From: Patella vulgata
Lineage: Eukaryota > Mollusca > Gastropoda > Patellidae
Length of the DNA stretch: 64,000 nt
Direction: 5' to 3'
Assembly (NCBI RefSeq): GCF_932274485.2
Contig: NC_065881.2
Location: forward strand, 63,064,702 to 63,128,701
This document shows positions 58,223 through 64,000 of this stretch, piece by piece. The notes beneath the pieces were generated by a model. It saw only the letters and a list, made by a program, of their open reading frames with translations, had not been told where the DNA came from and did no database searches. Each line of letters opens with the position of its first letter. Position 1 is the first letter of the stretch. A program made the translations under genes and the position numbers.

Positions 58223-59159
58223 CATGCCTGGCAATCGCTGGTTGGGTGTGGTCTTAAACTGCTTGCTTAAATATTGATAAGAGTTATGTCCCTTTATCGT
58301 TGGTAAAATGTCTGACAAGAAAAATTTTGAAATCCCAATGCTGCATACTATCTGGTTTAGCTGCAAAAATCCAGGAAGTTAAATTTTTGACATTAAAGTA
58401 ATTAATATGACAAATGTTCTTGTTATTAGTTTGCTAGTAATGTGTGGTATTGGGCAGTGTTTGTGTAAAGGTAAACATTGTTAAATCAGTGTCTACTTTC
58501 TTTTAAGTTGATGTATAGTGACAGGTCTGTACCTGTACCAATCAAATGTAAAATTAGAAAAGACAGATCAATTTATTTTAACATGCTAATGGAATTCAAC
58601 AACAATATGGTGATTTCTCATGTAATCAAAGGTTACTATGTAAATAAAATCAACCTCAACAAATTTCTCCTTCAATTAAAAAAATAATAAGATGCTTTTA
58701 GTGACATTTTATACTGTGTGTTATTGATTGGGGAGGATAATTGAGGTTTCACTAACTCAAATAATCAGTTGACCTCAAATTTTCTATAGATCTTGGTCAC
58801 ACAAGGTTGGCATTTATTTATAGAATATAAAACAATTACTGTACAAATAGTGCTTGTATTATTGTTGATCTGGTTACTCATCATCTACATAATTTATTAA
58901 TGTAATGTTTTACCATAATTATATATCTGCTTAATAGAGTTCAATTGCATTTAAGAGAGTCTCAAGTTTACATTGTTACAATATATTTCTCAATTATATC
59001 ACAAAGAATCAAACTACATTTAGTTCACTATTGCATAATACCACAATGAAAGCACCTGAAATATTTTGAATTTGGATATCATATTAGCTATTTTATTGGT
59101 TTTACGTACTTGTAGACTTTTCCTTTTTCCCAATCTTATCCATATACCATTGGAATAAA

Positions 59160-59464
59160 TATTGTTAAAGCCACTGATCATCATTTGCAAATTTTGATTT
59201 TGAAGAATGAACCTCTTAAAGGAATATCCATCCAAAGTGTTAGGCCTACAATTTTATAAACAAATCGGTATCCTCTATAGATTATATTAACTGGCCAGCG
59301 CCACCTATAAGCAATGGGTAAAATCTTTTGATGGCCCTCATTTTAATCCGATTGAATCAATGCTACTGTGATATAATAAAAAATAGATTTACATACATTT
59401 TAGTTTGGATTATACTGCTAATAAGTATATATTTTCTGAAAAAATGCACTATAACTATCGTCAA
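59160..59464 (+). repeat. Dispersed repeat R, copy 5, joined to an element end
   Basis: TTAAAGCCACTGATCATCATTT, GGCCAGCGCCACCTATAAG, TTTTAATCCGATTGAATCAA and TAGTTTGGATTATACTGC match R. As with copy 4, the next feature is the left end of a pearl/HINE-like element. Confidence 0.6.
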
Positions 59465-60643
59465 TTTTTATACTGTCGTTTATTGCCGTCGCCTTCGTCC
59501 AATCGTCCATCCATCGTCCAAATTTCTTGTGAACACTCTACAGACTACATTTATCATCTGATTGTTTTGAAATTGATATATGTTGTTAAGATCAGTAAGA
59601 TGAACAATCGTATTACTGTTAATTATGGCCCTTGTTTCATTTTGTTGAACCTTGTAAAGTTATCATCCGATCTGTATGAAATGTATATGTATCATTTAAA
59701 TTAGTGAAATGAAGAAGTCATTTTGTTGAACCTTGTAAAGTTATCATCCGATCTGTATGAAATGTATATGTATCATTTAAATTAGTGAAATGAAGAAGTC
59801 ATATTGAATTTCAGCCATTTCCATTAATATCTTCTGGAGTTATGGCCCATGTTTCACTTTGTTACACCTTGTGAACGCTCTAACGACTAAAGTTATCATC
59901 TGATCTCTATGAAATGTATATGCATCATTTAAAATTTAAATTAGTGAAATGAAGAAGTCTATTGAATTTCATCCATTTCCATTAATTTCTTCTGGAGTTA
60001 TGGCCCTTGTTTAACTTTGTTGTACTTTATGAACACTCTAACGACCAAAGTTATCATCTGATCTGTATGAAATTTATGCACATGGTTTAAATTAGTGAAA
60101 CGAAGAATCCTGTTGAATTTCAGCAATTTCCATAAATTACTTCTAGAGTTATGGCCCTTGTTTAACTTTGTTGAACCTTGTGAAAGCTCGAATGACAAAA
60201 GTTATCATCCGATCAGTATGAAATTTATATGCTTCATTCAAATTAGTGAAACGAAGAAGTCGATTGAATTTCAACAATTTCCGTCAATTACTTCTAGAGT
60301 TATGGTCCTTGTTTAACTTTGTTGACCCTTGTGAACGTTTGAATGGCAAAAGTTATCATCCGATCTAAATGAAATTTATATGCATTATTTAAATTAGTAA
60401 ATTAAAAAGCCTGTTGAATTTCAACAATTTCTGTTAATTACTTCCAGAGTTAAGGCCCTTGTTTCAGTTTGTAAAACCTTGTTAACCCTCAAACGACAAA
60501 ATTTATAATCTGATCTGTTTGAAATTGTCTTGTAAATGCTTCCAATTACCTACAAAAGAATAGATATGTGACAACCCTGGTCGACCACTCAAACAATTAA
60601 GCTGCTATGGGCATATGTTTCATTGCCTGGCAACCTATCTTTA
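59465..60643 (+). mobile_element. pearl/HINE-like element, core type 1, both ends present
   Basis: The left end is a diverged T-run and ATACTGTCG header with GTCCATCC microsatellite (59465-59520). The core has five type 1 units, with GAGTTA(T/A)GGCCC at 59837, 59995, 60146, 60297 and 60447, so 158, 151, 151 and 150 bp apart. The right end is TATGGGCATAT (60606-60616) followed by TTGCCTGGCAA (60623-60633). The reverse complement of this core is the array at 4081-4692. Confidence 0.85.
59638..59799. repeat. Exact two-copy 81-bp tandem duplication
   Basis: Two identical 81-bp units (59638-59718 and 59719-59799) start CATTTTGTTGAACCTTG. They lie within the core type 1 element and are shorter than its usual unit. 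Exact identity implies a recent duplication or an assembly artefact. Confidence 0.9.
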
Positions 60644-61081
60644 AAAAAAAGCATTTCATGAAATGCTGGAAATATTTGCAAATTAATTCCATCCAAGTTT
60701 TGTACTTAGTTTTTGGATGCAAAATATTTATTGAATCTAATGTATAATGGATTAAACTTTCATTAAAACTATCTACTGGTATCTTGATCAGATTGTTATA
60801 TACTATTTGGTTTGTTTTTGTATTAAATCTGTTTTGGATTAGGTTAGATTGATATTTAAATTCTTTGTTATGATTTGATTTTAACTATTTGGGTTAGATT
60901 TATGCTGGTACTGAAACCATTTTGAATTATAACTACCGGTATTACAATTTGATGTGTCAAAAATATTTAGATCAGTGTTTTTACGAATTTTCCATAATTA
61001 TGTAAGGAAATCTAAACACTCTATATGGATGTTTTAGCAGATATTTTCCCGTTGCATTGGTTTTTATGATATAATTTATTA

Positions 61082-61435
61082 TATACCCACATGACGTATT
61101 ATGCCGTCACTCCTGTCCTTCCATTTTATCCATGTGTCCATTCACATTTTGTTTGTGGACACTACAGGTGACAATTTTTATCTAATTTTGACGAAACTTG
61201 AGGTATAGGTTTGTATCGCAAAGATATCGATTTCTATTGATATTGGCATGTATCAGACTGTAACTTTCTGGATAATGGCCACTGATGGTACAAAATTTTA
61301 GCTTGTTTACCCCCAAGAGGTCACAAATTTTATCCGATTTTAAAAACTGTTCAACTATATCACTGTTACACCATAATTATGGATAAGTTCCAAGTTTCGT
61401 GAAAATCAGACTGAGGATGGGGCAAAATATATTGT
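61082..61435 (+). mobile_element. pearl/HINE-like element, core type 2, left part
   Basis: A diverged left end (ATACCCACATGACGTATTATG, then GTCC/ATCC words) leads into about one and a half type 2 units, including TTTTGACGAAACTTGAGG and ATATCACTGTTACACC. It stops near 61435, about 75 bp before Gs-alpha exon 6. Confidence 0.65.
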
Positions 61436-61511
61436 ATTTTAATCTCTTTTTTTGTGTTTTTAAGATTGTTTTATTTTATGAGATTTTATAATTGTTATTT
61501 TTGTATTTTAG

Positions 61512-61566
61512 TTTTTTAGACAGAGTACATATAGTTAAAGAACCAGACTACACACCTACAGAACAG
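61512..61566 (+). CDS. GNAS: Gs-alpha exon 6 (helical domain)
   Basis: The exon completes Tyr158 and encodes FLDRVHIVKEPDYTPTEQ (residues 159-176), matching human YFLDKIDVIKQDDYVPSDQ and fly YFLDRVSTIKNPNYTPNEQ. It leads into linker 2 before switch I. It follows ATTTTAG and ends on a codon boundary before GTAAATA, a slightly weak donor. Confidence 0.95.
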
Positions 61567-61902
61567 GTAAATATCAATATTTATACATAATTGAATATAT
61601 AAATCACACTATTCTATTGTTGAATCCTGGTATTTGTCGAAGGTACTACTTGCACTTCTGGTAAGGAAAAAATCAAGGCCATTGAAAATTTGAAGATATT
61701 GCTTGGCATCGGGAAAAGGAAAAGTAGATTAAATAAGCAGCTAGTAGTTTGTAGTTCTACTCAATTGATTTATGAATTCTAAAACTGAAGATTGTACGAA
61801 ATCAAATTTCAGACTCTACGGTTGGGAAAGTGTTGAGCAGAGTATGAATTGAATAAGGTTGTATGATAAATATAGATGCGTTTTAATTTACTATATTTTC
61901 AG
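61567..61902 (+). other. Gs-alpha intron 6 (336 bp)
   Basis: The intron starts GTAAATATC and ends CTATATTTTCAG. Nothing else was recognised in it. Confidence 0.9.
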
Positions 61903-61976
61903 GATATTCTACGATGTCGTGTTTTGACGTCTGGGATTTTTGAAACAAGGTTTACAGTTGATAAAGTTAATTTTCA
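61903..61976 (+). CDS. GNAS: Gs-alpha exon 7 (switch I); last exon in the window
   Basis: The exon encodes [20 protein letters not shown] and KVNF (residues 177-200), plus two bases of His201. RCRVLTSG is switch I (G2). Arg182, codon CGT at 61918-61920, corresponds to human Arg201, which stabilises the transition state of GTP hydrolysis and is the residue ADP-ribosylated by cholera toxin. Thr185 corresponds to the magnesium-binding threonine. The exon ends CA before GTATGT, the same point as in human, where MFDVGGQ would follow in the next exon outside this window. Confidence 0.95.
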
Positions 61977-63044
61977 GTATGTATTTCTTAAATCAAAGTT
62001 TTTAAATGCAATGAAATCCATTTTCCTCCATTTGTGCTTACATAACAAAATTGTGGACTAAAGTTTATGCATCTTGATTAACATGTGTGCAGTTTTAATT
62101 TGTTACCTTTTTGTTTGGGGGTTACCATGTCCAGTTACTTTAGAATTTTCAATTTAATGAATAGTGGAAGAATACATGAATTTTTTTAGCGATCACACAA
62201 GGTCACAAAATTACAAGTAGATACTTAGATACATAATATTTTGGAAAATTGAATGCAGTCATTAATTAATGTAAAAAATAAATCATAACATCTCTCTTTC
62301 AAAAAAAAAATAGAATTAAAATATATTTAATTTAAGTAAAACGTGTTTCAAGAATTATTACAAGACCAGATCTAGTTATTATAAGTAGTAGCACATTGTT
62401 ACAAATATTTTTAGTTAATATTTTTATATGTAGGAAGATTATAACATTTATTAGTAAACAGAGAGTTGAATGACCTGTATGTGATAATCAACTAGTGGTA
62501 GATATGATGATATACTGAAAACACTAGTGTTAGAAAACTAATAAATGAAATAATCCTGTGTCCAGTCAACACAGAACTTCTGTTTACTTTAGTCTATAGA
62601 AAATTATATCCTTGTAAACATAGATATTGTAATAGATTCTACATAAATTATAGTGATAAACTTTCTAATCTCATTAATCATACACATTTTGATAGGATTT
62701 AGATATTGAGGCTTTGCAAAAATGTACTTATCTTGCTGTTAATAGGATTAAAACTTTCTGTAAATGGGACAGATTAGTTTTATTTAATTCTTAGTTATGT
62801 AATCTTTTTTTGTATTAAAAATATATTAGAAGTCAAGTTACAAGTAGAACCCTGGTTGTGTTACAAGTAGAACCCTTAAGGTTTTGTTACATAATTTATT
62901 ATGTCATGATGATAATACTGGTAATGCTATTTGGTTTGTTGATAATACCCTAATGCCCGGATGTTGAATTAAAATATACATAATTTGGAGGTAAACAAGG
63001 ACATTCAATAGATTATATAGATTGTCTATTTCAAAACTACACAG
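61977..63044 (+). other. Gs-alpha intron 7, first part, no recognised elements
   Basis: The intron starts GTATGTATT and runs to the window edge. This first kilobase is AT-rich with no recognised repeat or gene. Confidence 0.6.
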
Positions 63045-63495
63045 ATCATCATTAGCTCTTATCCGATTGTCTTTAAATTAATACACAGTGTTTAAGGTCA
63101 TGAGATGAAGAAGCCTATGGATTTTCAGCGATTTTCAATATTTACTGCCAGAGTTATGGCCCTTTATCACTTCAAAAAACCTCGTGGTCGCTCTAGAGGC
63201 TAAAGTTAATATCCAATTGACTTAAATTTATACACAGTGTTTAAGGTCATGAGACAAAAGGCCTATTGATTTTCAGCAATTTCAGATAATTACTACCAGA
63301 GTTATGGCCCTTGATCACTTTCAAAAATCTTGTTATAAATATGTTATAAATGTTTCATTACCGACAAGTAAAAGTATGTGACAACTCTTGTTGACTACCC
63401 GGATGATTTAGCTGCTGTGGGCGTATATTTCATTGCCTGGCAACCTACCCTTTAGCTTGTTCTCTATCCATCTCTTGCAAAATGTGAATATATTT
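63045..63495 (+). mobile_element. pearl/HINE-like element, core type 4, two right ends in series
   Basis: Two core units, with CACAGTGTTTAAGGTCATGA near 63087 and 63234 (about 147 bp apart), lead to GCTGCTGTGGGCGTAT (63411-63426) and TTGCCTGGCAACC. Directly after comes a second right-end segment, AGCTTGTTCTCTATCC...GCAAAATGTGAATAT (63454-63491), of the kind seen on type 2 elements. The left end is missing. Confidence 0.75.
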
Positions 63496-63824
63496 GTCTT
63501 AGAATGATAAACATATTACACTCATTTCTGGGACTGTTTTGCAATTTTTGCACTTTCTATACTTTTTCTGTCAAATGTCTCAGATTGCCATTATAAATCA
63601 TTGAAGTAGGGTAAAACGTAAAATTATTGTTAGCTTGATGTTACTCTAGGATATCACTATAACACTTGATGTTGGTGTCTACTGACTACACAACCCCAAG
63701 ACCCATATATAAATATATATTATATACCCTTGTCTTGAGCCAAGCTGACCCACCTGTATACTGAAACCCACGGAATGTGCAGTGTCAGTGTAATATGATA
63801 ATTGTATCCTATGAATGTATTTTT

Positions 63825-63935
63825 ATACGTTCGCAATGTGATTGTATGTTGCCATCGCCCCTGTCCATCCATCGTCCACGATTTCTTGTGAACACTTCTA
63901 CAGGCTACATTTATCATCTGATTGTTTTGAAATTA
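63825..63935 (+). mobile_element. Left end of a pearl/HINE-like element, truncated
   Basis: T-run, ATACGTTCGCAATGTG, ATTGTATGTTGCC and CCTGTCCATCCATCGTCC form the header, followed by the start of a core like that at 59520-59575. It breaks into the GTGTGAAACAC hairpin motif (63937-63985) before the window ends. Confidence 0.7.
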
Positions 63936-64000
63936 GGGTTTTACACTGCTTAGCTTGTGTGAAACACAATTGTTTTTGTTTGCATTATTATTAAGCTTTC

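Larger units (their letters stand above)
42597..61511 (+). other. Gs-alpha intron 5 (18.9 kb)
   Basis: The intron starts GTAAGTATA and ends TGTATTTTAG. It contains a minisatellite, several SINE copies, dispersed repeat R, a hAT MITE and at least five pearl/HINE-like elements, listed separately. Stretches without recognised content include 42.6-44.0, 44.4-46.2, 47.1-48.2, 51.2-52.4 and 56.7-57.3 kb. Confidence 0.9.

Noticed and set aside
61977-64000. The next Gs-alpha exon (switch II, DVGGQ)
   Set aside because: I looked for it in the last 2 kb on the plus strand and did not find a matching frame with splice sites. The exon should lie beyond the window.

Overview
The window is metazoan nuclear DNA, very probably from a mollusc (bivalve or gastropod). 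It is AT-rich and intron-rich, has many ACATGTAC-type words, and carries tRNA-derived SINEs plus TIR-bounded tandem-repeat elements of the kind known from bivalves. Species cannot be told from the sequence. Only one host gene is recognised: the 5' half of the stimulatory G-protein alpha subunit (Gs-alpha, GNAS orthologue) on the + strand. It has seven coding exons between 16427 and 61976, encoding 200 complete codons plus two bases of codon 201. Every splice site is canonical and every exon joins in frame. The remaining exons (switch II to C terminus) lie beyond the right edge.

Left third (1-16.1 kb): transposon-rich intergenic DNA. In order it holds a tRNA-like SINE, a decayed hAT transposase (- strand) bracketed by two SINE copies, a roughly 150-bp tandem array, a 5'-truncated reverse-transcriptase ORF (4820-5764), several PIF/Harbinger transposase remnants, and two nested hAT-type elements, each with a perfect 8-bp target-site duplication. 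These are followed by a small hAT MITE, LINE ORF2 fragments and an odd field rich in the palindrome CTATAG. The Gs-alpha promoter region follows, with CRE-like sites and short upstream ORFs.

Introns: introns 3 (20.8 kb), 4 (4.5 kb) and 5 (18.9 kb) are filled with repeats. The dominant class is a modular family of pearl/HINE-like elements. They share a left end (T-run, ATACGCCCACATT, a short hairpin, then a GTCC-rich microsatellite) and a right end (AATGTGGGCGTAT, often followed by the mini-hairpin TTGCCTGGCAA). The core between these ends is one of at least four unrelated tandem-repeat types, each with a unit of about 145-165 bp. Intron 4 also holds a 543-bp foldback. SINE insertions, including two minute 3' fragments of 61 and 66 bp that begin at the same SINE position, carry clear target-site duplications.

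No CRISPR, rRNA, operon-like or virus-derived element was recognised. Most of the many short ORFs are by-products of repeats or AT-rich DNA.
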